DNA of 64,000 bases from Trebonia sp963773105 (GTDB lineage Bacteria > Actinomycetota > Actinomycetes > Streptosporangiales > Streptosporangiaceae). Each line of letters starts with the position of its first letter. The first letter of the stretch is position 1. Positions 55,196 to 64,000 of the stretch are shown here, piece after piece. The position numbers and the translations under genes are program-made. Location of the stretch: the NCBI GenBank assembly GCA_963773105.1, contig CAVZAA010000001.1, positions 806,001 to 870,000 on the forward strand, read 5' to 3'. The notes under the pieces were generated by a model. The model made no database searches. It saw only the letters and a program-made list of their open reading frames with translations, and was not told where the DNA came from.

Positions 55196-56026
55196 TCAGC
55201 GCGCCTGCGCCCCGGTCTCGAAGATCGGCCAGCCGATCTCCGTCCGCCAGGCCGCCGCGTCCGCCGTCTGCTGCCGGCCGACCGGGTAGAACTCCCGGAT
55301 CGGCCCGGCCACCGCCAGGGCGTGCCTGGTGACGTAGGCCGCGAGCGCACCGTAGGCCCGGTCCACACCCTGATCCGGCCCGTCGTGGGTCACCACCGCG
55401 AGCTCGACCGACGGCAGTTCCCTCCGCCGCACCCGGCCCAGCTCCTGCACGTCCCCCGCGATCGGTAGGTAGACGGTTGCCTCGCCGCGCTCGTCGGCGA
55501 ACAGCTCGTCGGCGTACACGCCGCCGGCCACCCCGGCTGGCGAGAGCCCCTGCGCGGACAGGGTGGCGTAGAGCTCACCGAGGGCGCCCTGGTACCACGG
55601 TCCGATATGCGCGGTCTCGACCTCCCCTGTGATCGCGGCGACGCGCAGCGCGGGGACCCGCCGGTGCTCGACCGGCCATTCGGTGGCCGGATGGTCGAGC
55701 AGATCACGCAGCGAGGCCACCGCCGCCTGGGTCTTGCCCAGTTCTTCCTCGAGCCGCCGCAGGTGCCGCGAGATCAGCGCGTTCCTGGTCGCGGGATCAG
55801 CGGCGGCGATGACGCCGCGGATGTCGGCGACCGGCATGCCGAGGTCGCGGAAGCGGTGGATCACCTGCGCGGTCGGGATCTGTTCAACCGAGTAGCGACG
55901 GTAACCCGAGGTATCGTCGATCTCCAGCGGTTCGAGCACGCCCTCCTGGTGGTAGTAGCGCAGGGTCTTCACGCTCAGGTGGGTGGCGCGCGAGAAGTCG
56001 CCGATGGACAGCAGGCTGGCTGGCAT
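55196..56026 (-). CDS. MerR-family regulator with GyrI-like effector domain
   Basis: 276 residues. The N-terminal winged helix (LSIGDFSRATHLSVKTLRYYHQEGVLEP, RRYSVEQIPTAQVIHRFRDLG) and coiled coil (LRRLEEELGKTQAAVASLRDLL) are typical of MerR; the C-terminal 150 residues resemble GyrI/AraC effector-binding (small-molecule) domains, as in BmrR-type regulators of multidrug transporters. No obvious target gene adjacent; GNAT lies downstream on the same strand. Confidence 0.87.
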   Translation of the reverse strand: MPASLLSIGDFSRATHLSVKTLRYYHQEGVLEPLEIDDTSGYRRYSVEQIPTAQVIHRFRDLGMPVADIRGVIAAADPATRNALISRHLRRLEEELGKTQAAVASLRDLLDHPATEWPVEHRRVPALRVAAITGEVETAHIGPWYQGALGELYATLSAQGLSPAGVAGGVYADELFADERGEATVYLPIAGDVQELGRVRRRELPSVELAVVTHDGPDQGVDRAYGALAAYVTRHALAVAGPIREFYPVGRQQTADAAAWRTEIGWPIFETGAQAR

Positions 56027-56090
56027 GAGCCAATTCTGGACCCTCCAGTGGCGGGAGACTCAAGTCGCAGAACGCGGTCGACGAGCCCCG

Positions 56091-56789
56091 TCAGCCGGCC
56101 TTGACGCAGGTGTAGGCGCCGTAGAGCCGCCCGTCGTAGTGGACGTCGGCGATCTCGAATCCGGTCGCCGCCAGCATCGGCTCAAGCAGCCACCGGAACG
56201 TGCTGTGCTCGGTCCGGATGTGCTCGGCGTAGTCCGCCGCCGTATAGCCCGCGGCCGGATCCGTCGCCGCCCCGGCGAACCAGCGGGCGAAGACCTCGGC
56301 CGCCTCGGCGGGCGAGAAGTCGTAGATGAGGTCCCGCAGCAGCAGTACCCCGCCCGGGCGGAGCATGTCCGCGATCCGCTGCAGCGCGACCGCCTTCCAG
56401 AAGTCCGGCAGCTGGTGCAGCGCATGGCGGGTGAACACCCCGTCCACCGGCGCGCCGGGGTCGAAGCTGAGGAACCCGGCCCGCTCGGCCGTCAGGTTGG
56501 CGACGCCCTCGGCGTCCGCCTTGGCGCGGAGCGCGGCCACCATCGCGGGCGACACGTCGACCGCGATCACCCGCCCGAATTGCCGGGCCGCCGCGATGGC
56601 GAACTGCCCGGTCCCCGCCCCCAGGTCCACCACCACCGACGCCGCGCCCAGCCCGTGCGCCTCGAGCGCCGCGATGTGCGCGCCCGGATCGGGATGCCCC
56701 TGCTTGCGGTCGTACCCGGCGATGAACGCCTCGTCCAGGTGCTCCGCCCCGGCATGCGCCAGCTCGTCCAGCATCCACGATTCAGTCAC
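56091..56789 (-). CDS. Class I SAM-dependent methyltransferase
   Basis: 232 residues. SAM-binding motif I VVDLGAGTGQFAIAAA, motif with VIAVDVSPAMVAALRA, and VDGVFTRHALHQLPDFWKAVALQRIADMLRPGGVLLLRDL. Small-molecule methyltransferase of the Methyltransf_25/11 type; substrate unknown. GTG at 56789 (MTESWMLDELAHAG) chosen. Confidence 0.9.
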   Translation of the reverse strand: MTESWMLDELAHAGAEHLDEAFIAGYDRKQGHPDPGAHIAALEAHGLGAASVVVDLGAGTGQFAIAAARQFGRVIAVDVSPAMVAALRAKADAEGVANLTAERAGFLSFDPGAPVDGVFTRHALHQLPDFWKAVALQRIADMLRPGGVLLLRDLIYDFSPAEAAEVFARWFAGAATDPAAGYTAADYAEHIRTEHSTFRWLLEPMLAATGFEIADVHYDGRLYGAYTCVKAG

Positions 56790-56891
56790 GGCGATAACAG
56801 TGCAGCGTTCGCCGCCCGCCAGGCAACCCGTTTTCCGTTCACCCGTGCTGGGTGATCCCGGTTCGCGCCCCGCGACGTACCGTGACCTGCG

Positions 56892-57392
56892 ATGACCACG
56901 ATTACCAAAGGAGGCGTCGTGACGCTTGGACCTGTCGAGTTGGTGGTGCTCGGCTTCCCCGGCAGCCGGTTCAACGGAGAGATCCAACCGCGGATCCAGG
57001 AACTGGTGGACCGGGACATCGTCAATATCGTGGACGCCCTGCTGGTCATGAAGGACGACCGGGGGGATGTCACGTTCTTCGAGCTGTCGGAGATGGAGGA
57101 GGGCGACCCCGAGCTCCAGGCCCTCCATGCGTGCGTCTCCCAGGAGCTCGACCTGATTTCCGGCGAGGACGCCGAGGTGTTCGCGGAGGAGCTGGCACCC
57201 GGCTCGTCGGCCCTCGCGATCGCCTTCGAGCACACCTGGATGAGGCCGGTGCGCGACGCCGTCGTGAACTCCGGCGGAGTGCTGATCGCCGATGTGCAGA
57301 TACCCGGCGACGTCGTGGATGAGGTGCTGGCGGCGGTCGGCCAGGTCAAGTCGCCAACCGACGGTGGAAGGATTCCCAATGCCTTTTCGTAG
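56892..57392 (+). CDS. DUF6325 family protein
   Basis: 166 residues. VELVVLGFPGSRFNGEIQPRIQELVDRDIVNIVDALLVMKD and LAIAFEHTWMRPVRDAVVNSGGVL are the family features. Function unknown. It overlaps the SHOCT gene by 14 bases; this pair recurs in actinomycetes and the products probably act together. ATG at 56892. Confidence 0.83.
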   Translation: MTTITKGGVVTLGPVELVVLGFPGSRFNGEIQPRIQELVDRDIVNIVDALLVMKDDRGDVTFFELSEMEEGDPELQALHACVSQELDLISGEDAEVFAEELAPGSSALAIAFEHTWMRPVRDAVVNSGGVLIADVQIPGDVVDEVLAAVGQVKSPTDGGRIPNAFS

Positions 57393-57741
57393 AGGACGCC
57401 CGGGTCTGGTCGGCACCATGGCGCGCACGGCCGTGGTGGCCGGCACCGCCAGCGCGGTCGTCAACCGCAGTAACGACCGGCGCGACGCCCGGCAGCAGGC
57501 CGCGTACCAGGACCAGCAGGACCAGCAGGACCAGCAGAACCAGCAGCAGCAGATGGCCGACATGCAGGCGCAGCTCGACCAGATGAACGCGGAAAAGCAG
57601 GCGGCCGCCACGGTCCCGCCGCCGGCCTCGGCCGGCGACGACACCATGGCCAAGCTGCAGAAGCTGGCCGACATGAAGTCCCAGGGACTCCTGTCCGATC
57701 AGGAGTTCGCCGCCATGAAGGGCAAGCTGCTGGGAATCTGA
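57379..57741 (+). CDS. SHOCT-domain protein
   Basis: 120 residues. Begins MPFRRGRPGLVGTMARTAVVAGTASAVV, has a Gln/Asp-rich coiled-coil-like middle (DQQDQQDQQNQQQQMADMQAQL) and ends with the SHOCT motif KLQKLADMKSQGLLSDQEFAAMKGKLL. SHOCT domains are short C-terminal oligomerisation modules. Pairs with DUF6325. Confidence 0.85.
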   Translation: MPFRRGRPGLVGTMARTAVVAGTASAVVNRSNDRRDARQQAAYQDQQDQQDQQNQQQQMADMQAQLDQMNAEKQAAATVPPPASAGDDTMAKLQKLADMKSQGLLSDQEFAAMKGKLLGI

Positions 57742-57748
57742 CCTGCGG

Positions 57749-58000
57749 CTACCCCTGCGGCTGTCCCTGTGGCTGTCCCTGTGGCTGTCCTTCGGCAGCG
57801 TCAGCCACCGGCATGGCTGCGCCCGCTGTGAGCCGCAGCAACTCCGTGAAGGTGGTGGCGAACACCGCGTGCGGGGTGCCGGCCGCCGCCGCCGTCCGCG
57901 CCGATGTCGGCAGCTGGCGCACTGCCGCCGCGGCCGCGACGTCCGCCGCCGTCAGGGCATCTCGAACTCTCTGCGCTGAGGCAGGCAGCGCATCGTCCAC
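57749..58000 (-). pseudogene. YbaK/EbsC-type aminoacyl-tRNA deacylase remnant, in-frame internal deletion
   Basis: 83 residues; AAGGAG precedes the GTG at 58000. The N-terminus (ALPASAQRVRDALTAADVAAAAAVRQLPTSARTAAAAA) matches the start of YbaK/EbsC proteins and the end (GTPHAVFATTFTELLRLTAG) matches their end, but the central 80-90 residues with the editing pocket are missing. A short QPQG tail repeat follows. The frame is kept across the junction. Not expected to deacylate. Confidence 0.6.
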
Positions 58001-58010
58001 GCGAAACTCC

Positions 58011-61000
58011 TTATAGCCGGACCTCGTAGGCCAGCCGGTGGGGGGTGCCGAACCGGTGGGCGGTGATGCTGATCGCCTGCTCGCGCAGGAACGGCAGCAT
58101 CTCCACCCGCCCCGCTTCGGTGACGTCCTGAGCGTAGACCGCGACATCGGGGCGCCCGCCGACGGCCTCGTACACCCGCGAGGCGGCGCCTCCGATGAGG
58201 CGCACCCGGCCGCCCCCGCCCGGCAGCGCCCTGAGCCGGTCCTCCCACCCCGCCTGATCCTCCACAGCGCACCCTACCCCGCAGGCCGCGAACGCCGCGG
58301 CCACTGGTGACGGCACCGGGACGGCCGACGAGACGAAGACGCCGGCCCCGGCGGTCACCCCGGCGGCGACCACCCGGACCAGGTCGGCGACCGCGTCCGA
58401 CGCCAGCCGCACGGTGACGTCGTGCGGCCGGTACCGCAGCACGTTCCGTTCGGCCTCGAGGCCGCTGACGTCCCTGGCGGTGCCGAATTCCGATGTCCAC
58501 GCCGAGGCGTCGCTGCGCAGCGCGCGCTCGAGCATGTCGAGGCGGTCAAGGCCGGCCTCGCGCGCGGCCCCAAGCAGAGACATGGCAGCCGGCCCGATCG
58601 AGCCCTCCGACGACGACGCCGTGGCCGGCCGAGACGCCCAGTTGGTCAGGCCGACCAGGTAGTTGGGCCCGCCCGCCTTGGTCCCCGCCCCCACCGACGA
58701 TTTCTTCCACCCGCCGAAGGGCTGCCGGCGGACGATCGCCCCGGTGGTGCCGCGGTTGATGTACAGGTTGCCGGCCTCAACGCCGTCGCACCAGCGGGCC
58801 AGCTCGCCCGGGTCGAGGGAGAACAGCCCGGCGGTGAGGCCGTACGGGGTCGCGTTCTGCAGCTCGATCGCGTGGGAGAGCGAGTCCGCGCTCATGATCC
58901 CCAGGACTGGCCCGAAGCACTCGGTCAGGTGGAACGCAGACCCGGGGGCCACGCCGTCCTTCACCCCCGGCGACCACAGGCACCCGGTCGAGTCCAGCTG
59001 GCGCGGCTCTACCAGCCATCGCTCGCCCGGCGCGAGCGTGGTCAGCGCGTCAAGCAGCTTGCCCTGCGGCGGCTCGATCACCGGCCCCATCTGGCTGGCA
59101 GCATCGAAAGGCCACGCCACCGTGAGCGAGGTGACCGCGTCGACTAGCTGCGCGCGGAACCGCGCAGAGGCAGCGACCGACCCCACCAGGATCGCGAGCG
59201 AGGCGGCGGAGCACTTCTGCCCGGCGTGGCCGAACGCGGACCGCACGATGTCGCGCACGGCCAGGTCGATGTCTGCGCTCGGGGTCACCACGATCGCGTT
59301 TTTGCCGCTGGTCTCCGCCAGCAGCGGAAGATCAGGCCGGAACCGGCGGAACAGCGCGGCCGTCTCGAACGCGCCGGTCAGGATCAGCCGGTCCACCCGG
59401 GGGTCGGCCACCAGCCGCTGCCCGAGCGCGCCCTCGTCGACGTTGACCAGCTGCAGCGCCTCGGCCGGGACCCCGGCCGACAGCAGCGCGTCGACCAGAA
59501 CCGCACCGCATCGCGCGGCCTGCGGGGCCGGCTTGACGATGACAGCCGAGCCGGCCGCCAGCGCCGCCAGGACCGAGCCGGCCGGGATGGCGATCGGGAA
59601 GTTCCACGGCGGCGTCACCACAGTCAGCGCCACCGGCGACGCCACTGCGCCGTCCACGTGGTCCAGCGACACCGCCAGGTCGGCGTAGTAGTTGGCGAAG
59701 TCGATCGCCTCCGACACCTCGGGATCGCTCTCGTCGATCGTCTTGCCGCACTCCGCCGCCATCACCTCGACCAGGCGGCCGCGGGCCTGCGCCAGCGCGA
59801 CCGCGGCGCGGCGCAAGATCTCGGCCCTGGCCGCCCCGGTACGCGCACCCCAGGCCGCCCCCGCGCGGACGGCGGCCGCGATTCGCTCCTCCAGCAGGTC
59901 GGCCGAGGAGACGGTCGACCGCGCAACCAGATCACGCCCGAGGTTGCTGGCCGGCACCCGGCCGAGGATCTCCCGTCCCCAGGACGCGTTGGCCGGCAGC
60001 GACGGATCGGTGTCAGGGGTGTTGGCGAACACGCTCAGCACGGCAGCGACCTCCGCCCGTCGGTCCTGGCGTCGCGCAGGCAGCGGTATCGTCCGGTCGA
60101 GCGCCTTGAGCGAGGCCAGGAAGCGATCACGCTCGCGCGCGAACAGCGACTCGTCGGTCGTCAGCCGGAACACCGCCGACATGAAGTTCTCGCTGCTTGC
60201 GCCCTCCTCCAGCCGCCGCACCAGGTACGCGATGGCGGTGTCGAACTCGCCCGGGTGCACCACCGGGGTGTACAGCAGCAGCCCGCCGACATCACGCCGC
60301 ACCGCCGCCGCCTGCGCCTGGGCCATGCCAAGCAGCATCTCGAACTCGACCCCGTCCCGCACACCGCGCAGTCCGGCCAGATGCCACGCGAACGCGATGT
60401 CGAACAGGTTGTGCCCGGCCACCCCCACCCGGACGTTGGCGATGCGGTCGGGCCGCAGCGCGTAGTCGAGCACACGCTTGTAGTTGGCGTCGGAATCCTG
60501 CTTGGACGACCACGTCGCCAGCGGCCAGCCGTGCACCGCCGCGTCGACCCGCTCCATCGGCAGGTTGGCCCCCTTGACCAGCCGGACCTTGATCCCGGTG
60601 CCACCGCGAGCCCGCCGGGCGGCGGCCCATGACTGCAGCGTGATCATCGTCGCCAGCGCGTCGGGCAGGTATGCCTGCAGCACGATGCCCGCCTCCAGGC
60701 CGAGGAACTCGGGCTGGTCGAGCAGGGTGGTGAAGACCGCGACGGTCAGCCGCAGGTCGCGGTACTCCTCCATGTCGAGGTTGATGAACTTCGCGGGCGA
60801 GGCGGCCGCCGCCTGCCGAAACAGCGGGGTCAGGGAGGAGACGATGTGCGCGACGGCCTCGTCGAACGCCCACGGGTTGTGCGGCGCGACGGTCGAGGAC
60901 ACCTTGATCGACACGTAGTCAACGTCGTCGCGCGCCAGCAGCCGCCGGGTGCCGTCGAGCCGCCGCGCGGCCTCGTGCTCGCCCAGCACCGCCTCGCCCA

Positions 61001-61481
61001 GCAGGTTGAGGTTAAGCCGGGTTCCGGCGGTCCGGCGCAGCCGCCGGATGGTGCGCCCGAGCTGCCGGTCGCGCGCGTCGGCGACCAGGTGCCCGACCAT
61101 CCCCCGCAACGCCAGCCGCGCGGCCGGGATGACGACCCAGGGGAGTGGTTTCGCCACCTGCGCCCCTACCTTCACCGCCGCGCGCAGGTGCCAGGGGAGG
61201 AAACCGGGCACCTCCCGCGCCAGCTGGCCGAAGGTCCTGGCCGCCTCGCGGACGTCGTCGGTCCGGATGACGCCATCGACGAACCCGACTGTGAACGCGA
61301 GACCCCGGGGGTCGTTCAGCATCGCCGCCAGCCGGGCGGCGGCCTTGTCCACCGGCAGGCTCTGCGAGTGCTCGAGCCAGCGGCAAACGGTGGCCTCCAC
61401 CTCCGGCACCAGGTCCGACAGCTCGCCGATTCCCGCCGGGTCGTCGTAGTGGTGGCGCAGCGCGCTCTCGGTCATGGTCAT
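58011..61481 (-). CDS. putA: Bifunctional proline dehydrogenase / L-glutamate gamma-semialdehyde dehydrogenase
   Basis: Oxidises proline to glutamate in two steps, FAD then NAD. About 1156 residues. N-terminal proline dehydrogenase barrel (VDYVSIKVSS, INLDMEEYRDL, IVLQAYLPDAL, VRLVKGANLPMER, and the AGHNLFDIAFAW segment) and aldehyde dehydrogenase domain (VTPPWNFPIAIPAGSVLAALAAGSAVIVKPAP, LAETSGKNAIVV, catalytic Cys in GHAGQKCSAAS near residue 755). A C-terminal extension of about 220 residues follows. No N-terminal RHH DNA-binding domain, so it is not a self-repressor; the LysR gene opposite may regulate it. ATG at 61481 (MTMTESALRHHY) chosen. Confidence 0.94.
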   Translation of the reverse strand: MTMTESALRHHYDDPAGIGELSDLVPEVEATVCRWLEHSQSLPVDKAAARLAAMLNDPRGLAFTVGFVDGVIRTDDVREAARTFGQLAREVPGFLPWHLRAAVKVGAQVAKPLPWVVIPAARLALRGMVGHLVADARDRQLGRTIRRLRRTAGTRLNLNLLGEAVLGEHEAARRLDGTRRLLARDDVDYVSIKVSSTVAPHNPWAFDEAVAHIVSSLTPLFRQAAAASPAKFINLDMEEYRDLRLTVAVFTTLLDQPEFLGLEAGIVLQAYLPDALATMITLQSWAAARRARGGTGIKVRLVKGANLPMERVDAAVHGWPLATWSSKQDSDANYKRVLDYALRPDRIANVRVGVAGHNLFDIAFAWHLAGLRGVRDGVEFEMLLGMAQAQAAAVRRDVGGLLLYTPVVHPGEFDTAIAYLVRRLEEGASSENFMSAVFRLTTDESLFARERDRFLASLKALDRTIPLPARRQDRRAEVAAVLSVFANTPDTDPSLPANASWGREILGRVPASNLGRDLVARSTVSSADLLEERIAAAVRAGAAWGARTGAARAEILRRAAVALAQARGRLVEVMAAECGKTIDESDPEVSEAIDFANYYADLAVSLDHVDGAVASPVALTVVTPPWNFPIAIPAGSVLAALAAGSAVIVKPAPQAARCGAVLVDALLSAGVPAEALQLVNVDEGALGQRLVADPRVDRLILTGAFETAALFRRFRPDLPLLAETSGKNAIVVTPSADIDLAVRDIVRSAFGHAGQKCSAASLAILVGSVAASARFRAQLVDAVTSLTVAWPFDAASQMGPVIEPPQGKLLDALTTLAPGERWLVEPRQLDSTGCLWSPGVKDGVAPGSAFHLTECFGPVLGIMSADSLSHAIELQNATPYGLTAGLFSLDPGELARWCDGVEAGNLYINRGTTGAIVRRQPFGGWKKSSVGAGTKAGGPNYLVGLTNWASRPATASSSEGSIGPAAMSLLGAAREAGLDRLDMLERALRSDASAWTSEFGTARDVSGLEAERNVLRYRPHDVTVRLASDAVADLVRVVAAGVTAGAGVFVSSAVPVPSPVAAAFAACGVGCAVEDQAGWEDRLRALPGGGGRVRLIGGAASRVYEAVGGRPDVAVYAQDVTEAGRVEMLPFLREQAISITAHRFGTPHRLAYEVRL

Positions 61482-61572
61482 GGGGTTAGTTTGCCCATGA
61501 CCACCCATTAGGTAAAGTGATCTTTTCTAACGTGTATTGATCGGTTTTTCCGATGAATTGGCAGGAGGCGGC

Positions 61573-62472
61573 ATGTACGACGTCCGACGGCTGCGGCTGC
61601 TGCGCGAGCTGTCCGTCCGGGGCAGCCTGGCGGCGGTCGCGGACGCGCTGCACCAGAGCCCGTCGTCGGTATCGCAGCAGCTCACCCAGCTTGAGCGAGA
61701 GGTCGGCCTGCCGCTGCTGATCAAGTCGGGCCGCGGAGTGCAGCTGACCCCGCACGCGGAGCTCCTGGTCGAGCACACCGAGGCGATCCTGCAGCGGCTC
61801 GAGCTGGCGGAATCAAACGTGCTGGCGTCGGTGAACGAGCCGGTCGGCACCGTCCGGCTGGCGATCTTCCAGTCGGCCGCGCTCGCGCTGATCCCGCGCA
61901 CGCTGGCCCGGCTGCGCGAGCACGACGGCCTGCGGGTCACGGTGACGCAGCGCGAACCGGAGACGGCGCTGCTTGAGACCTTCGCGCAGGACTTCGACCT
62001 GGTGGTGGCCGAGCAGTACCCCGGCCACGCCGCGCCGTGGCATCACCAGCTCGACCGGGACGCGCTGGTGCAGGACACGATCCGGCTGGCGGTGCCGATC
62101 GAGTGGGCGGACATCGGCTCGCTGGCCGACGCGGCCGACCTGCCGTGGGTGGCCGAGCCGCACGGCGCCGCCTCCAGGCACTACGCGGAGCAGACCTGCC
62201 GCCAGGCCGGGTTCGACCCCGACGTCCGCTACGAGACCGCCGACCTGCAGGTGCACGTGGCGCTGATCGCCTCCGGCAACGCGGTCGCGCTGATGCCGGG
62301 GCTGATGTGGCAGGGCCGGCCGCATCCCGCCGTCCGCCTCATCGAGCTGCCGGGCGGGCCGCACCGCACGGTGTTCACCGCTGCCCGCCGGTCGACGACC
62401 GCGCGGCCGTCGGTGGTCGCGGTCCGCGCCGCGCTGCAGGAGGCCGCGCGGGGGCTCTCGCGCGACGACTAG
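61573..62472 (+). CDS. LysR-family regulator, divergent from putA
   Basis: 299 residues. N-terminal HTH (MYDVRRLRLLRELSVRGSLAAVADALHQSPSSVSQQLTQLEREVGLPLL) and C-terminal sensor domain. GGAGG precedes the ATG at 61573. The 91-base AT-rich divergent gap probably holds both promoters, and LysR regulators often control the divergent gene, so proline or P5C response is likely but unproven. Confidence 0.88.
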   Translation: MYDVRRLRLLRELSVRGSLAAVADALHQSPSSVSQQLTQLEREVGLPLLIKSGRGVQLTPHAELLVEHTEAILQRLELAESNVLASVNEPVGTVRLAIFQSAALALIPRTLARLREHDGLRVTVTQREPETALLETFAQDFDLVVAEQYPGHAAPWHHQLDRDALVQDTIRLAVPIEWADIGSLADAADLPWVAEPHGAASRHYAEQTCRQAGFDPDVRYETADLQVHVALIASGNAVALMPGLMWQGRPHPAVRLIELPGGPHRTVFTAARRSTTARPSVVAVRAALQEAARGLSRDD

Positions 62473-62476
62473 AAGA

Positions 62477-63133
62477 TCAAAATCCGTTTTCCCGAACGGA
62501 CCCTGGTTCCACCTCGGCCGGTCCGGCACTCCGTTGCCCGGGGCCGGCCGCGTCGGCCGGCGCGAGTCCCCGGGCGAAGAGCTCGAGCACGTCGTCGAGT
62601 ACGTCATCGGGGACCCGCCCCCCCGCCGTCCAGTCGGCCCAGCGCATGCCCACGAAGTTGCCGATGCCGGTGTAGACGTAGGCGATGACCTCGGGGTCGT
62701 AGCGGGCGTCGACCTCGCCCGCCAGCTGGGCGACGCGCACGCCGCGGGCGTAGCCCCGGGCCAGCTGCTCGTAGTACTCGCGGAACAGCCCTGGCGCGAC
62801 GAATTCGGACTCGCGCACGATCCGGTCGATCCAGGGCCGCTTGGTCACCATGTCGAAGAACGCGCGGAAGCAGGCCCGCTCCCGCGCCCGCTGATTGTCA
62901 GCAGCCTGCTCCACGGCCGCCCCCATGGCCCGCCGCAGGTCCCGGTTGATCGTCCGGACCACGGCGGAGAAGATCTCCAACTTGGAGTCGAAGTACGCAT
63001 AGAAGCTGCCGGTGGCCATGCCGGCCTGGGCGCAGATGTCGGCGACCGTCGTCCGGCCGTAACTGCGCTCGCCGAAGAGCTCCTCGGCGGCCGCCAGCAC
63101 GCGCTCTGCTGGCGGCCGCTCATCGGCTGTCAT
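62477..63133 (-). CDS. TetR-family regulator
   Basis: 218 residues. HTH ADERPPAERVLAAAEELFGERSYGRTTVADICAQAGMATGSFYAYFDSKLEIFSAV is typical, followed by a helical ligand domain. Convergent with the LysR gene; its last codons contain a short hairpin TCCGTT-N6-AACGGA. It lies downstream of the substrate-binding-protein gene on the same strand and may belong to that transport locus. Confidence 0.88.
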   Translation of the reverse strand: MTADERPPAERVLAAAEELFGERSYGRTTVADICAQAGMATGSFYAYFDSKLEIFSAVVRTINRDLRRAMGAAVEQAADNQRARERACFRAFFDMVTKRPWIDRIVRESEFVAPGLFREYYEQLARGYARGVRVAQLAGEVDARYDPEVIAYVYTGIGNFVGMRWADWTAGGRVPDDVLDDVLELFARGLAPADAAGPGQRSAGPAEVEPGSVRENGF

Positions 63134-63153
63134 GCTGCGATCATCGGCTGGGG

Positions 63154-64000
63154 TCAGGGCGCGGGGATGCCGCTGGCCGGCGCCTGGGGCTCGGTTCCGG
63201 TGTAGGTGGTGATCGCGCCGGTCGCGGACGTGTCCGTGGTGAGGACCGATCCCTGCTGCGCGAGGACACCGTTGTTGATGACACCGATATAAGCGCCGGT
63301 GACACCATCGTGGTTAGTCATGGAATAAGCATAGGGGGCCACCACGGGACCCTGCGGAAGCCCGGCGTCGATCGCCGACACCAGGTCGGCCCGGGTCGGG
63401 TTCCTGCCCGCCTTGAGCATCGCCTGCACGAACGTGTAGGCGACGGCCATCCCGTAGAGCACGTTGCCGTCGAACGGCGCCTTCGCGTCGTACTGGTCGT
63501 GCACCTTCTTGAACAGCGTGATCCAGCTGTTGCTGGTGGCGCCCAGCGGCGGCGCGTAGCCGTCGGTGATGATCCCGTTGGTGAGCGAGTTCCCGTTGAC
63601 GGTCGCGCCGCCCTGCTTCGCGAACGCCTCAAGCAGCCCGCCCAGGGTGATCGGGTCGGAGCCGACGTTGCTCACCACCAGCGTCGGGTTGAAGCCGAGC
63701 TTGAGGCTGGTCAGCTTCAGCAGGGCCGTGAACGCGGGGATGGAGAACGAGATGACGACCTGCGCGCCTGCCGCGTGCAGGGCCGCGACGGCCGGCGCCA
63801 CGTTGACGTTGGTCGGGACGTAGCTCTCCCGGCTGACCACCATCGACTTCGGGATCTCGTAGTCGAGGCCCTTGACGCCGTCCATGCCAAACTCGTCGTC
63901 CTGGTAGAAGTAGCCGATCTTCTTGCCCGCGAAGTGCTTGGCCACGTACTGGCCGAGGATCTTGCCCTCGCGGATGTAGTCAAGCTGCCAGCCGAACGTC
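63154..64000 (-). CDS. Periplasmic substrate-binding protein (branched-chain amino acid / urea type), 5' part outside window
   Basis: C-terminal 282 residues or so of an extracellular type-1 periplasmic-binding fold (Peripla_BP_6). Visible: AKHFAGKKIGYFYQDDEFGMDGVKGLDYEI, VAALHAAGAQVVISFSIPAFTALLKL, and VLYGMAVAYTFVQAMLKAGRNPTRADLVSAIDAGL. ABC importer component; ligand cannot be told. Upstream part runs off the right edge. The following TetR gene may regulate it. Confidence 0.85.
   Translation of the reverse strand, partial: TFGWQLDYIREGKILGQYVAKHFAGKKIGYFYQDDEFGMDGVKGLDYEIPKSMVVSRESYVPTNVNVAPAVAALHAAGAQVVISFSIPAFTALLKLTSLKLGFNPTLVVSNVGSDPITLGGLLEAFAKQGGATVNGNSLTNGIITDGYAPPLGATSNSWITLFKKVHDQYDAKAPFDGNVLYGMAVAYTFVQAMLKAGRNPTRADLVSAIDAGLPQGPVVAPYAYSMTNHDGVTGAYIGVINNGVLAQQGSVLTTDTSATGAITTYTGTEPQAPASGIPAP

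Overview
The window is very GC-rich, nearly every gene ends codons in G or C, GTG/TTG starts are common, and the conserved gene order tig-clpP1-clpP2-clpX, valS-folC-DUF4233-ndk-mreBCD-mrdA-rodA, B12-type radical SAM-DUF2344-rne/rng-rplU-rpmA-obgE-proB and nadD-rsfS-phosphatase is that of an actinomycete (Streptomyces/Streptosporangiales-like). An F420-type LLM oxidoreductase, a ClgR-like box and an ECF42-type sigma factor agree. I cannot fix the genus. No tRNA, rRNA, CRISPR array, insertion sequence or phage module was recognised.

Layout. 1-6.7 kb (minus strand): an L-arabinose locus, LacI-type regulator then araB-araD-araA then a sugar ABC transporter, tied together by identical palindromic operators; the transporter ATPase is truncated. 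6.8-11.5 kb: FUSC-family membrane protein, two tandem paralogous lipoproteins, a small four-helix membrane protein. 11.5-16.1 kb: trigger factor and the ClpP1P2/ClpX protease. 16.2-22.6 kb: a proline-rich one-pass membrane protein, valS, folC, DUF4233. 22.6-24.1 kb: a non-conserved insert carrying a decayed membrane-anchored protein gene. 24.1-32.7 kb: ndk, the elongasome genes mreB, mreC, mreD, mrdA, rodA and an LLM oxidoreductase, all broken by many one- or two-base indels. 33-43.4 kb: radical SAM/DUF2344 pair, RNase E/G, L21, L27, ObgE, ProB. 43.5-48.5 kb: a damaged FAD flavoprotein, M48 peptidase, nadD-rsfS-phosphatase, and a remnant ABC exporter. 48.6-64 kb: AzlCD exporter with a divergent XRE-cupin regulator, a secreted arylsulfotransferase-like protein, a YCII/ECF42 sigma pair, GNAT, MerR, methyltransferase, DUF6325-SHOCT, a YbaK remnant, PutA with a divergent LysR regulator, TetR, and a partial solute-binding protein.

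Two patterns stand out. First, about 25 small indels sit in one 8.3-kb block of genes whose encoded motifs are otherwise intact; this looks like poor local sequence quality rather than gene decay. Second, four genes (sugar ABC ATPase, FAD flavoprotein, ABC exporter, YbaK) keep recognisable ends but lack a large middle or front, so either real deletions or assembly collapses recur here.

The most useful biological leads are the shared arabinose operators, a match to the ECF42 promoter pattern upstream of the YCII gene lying inside the end of the preceding reading frame, a very long arginine-rich tail on MreD with repeated GKGW motifs, and an 8-bp tandem duplication that shifts the frame of the arylsulfotransferase gene.
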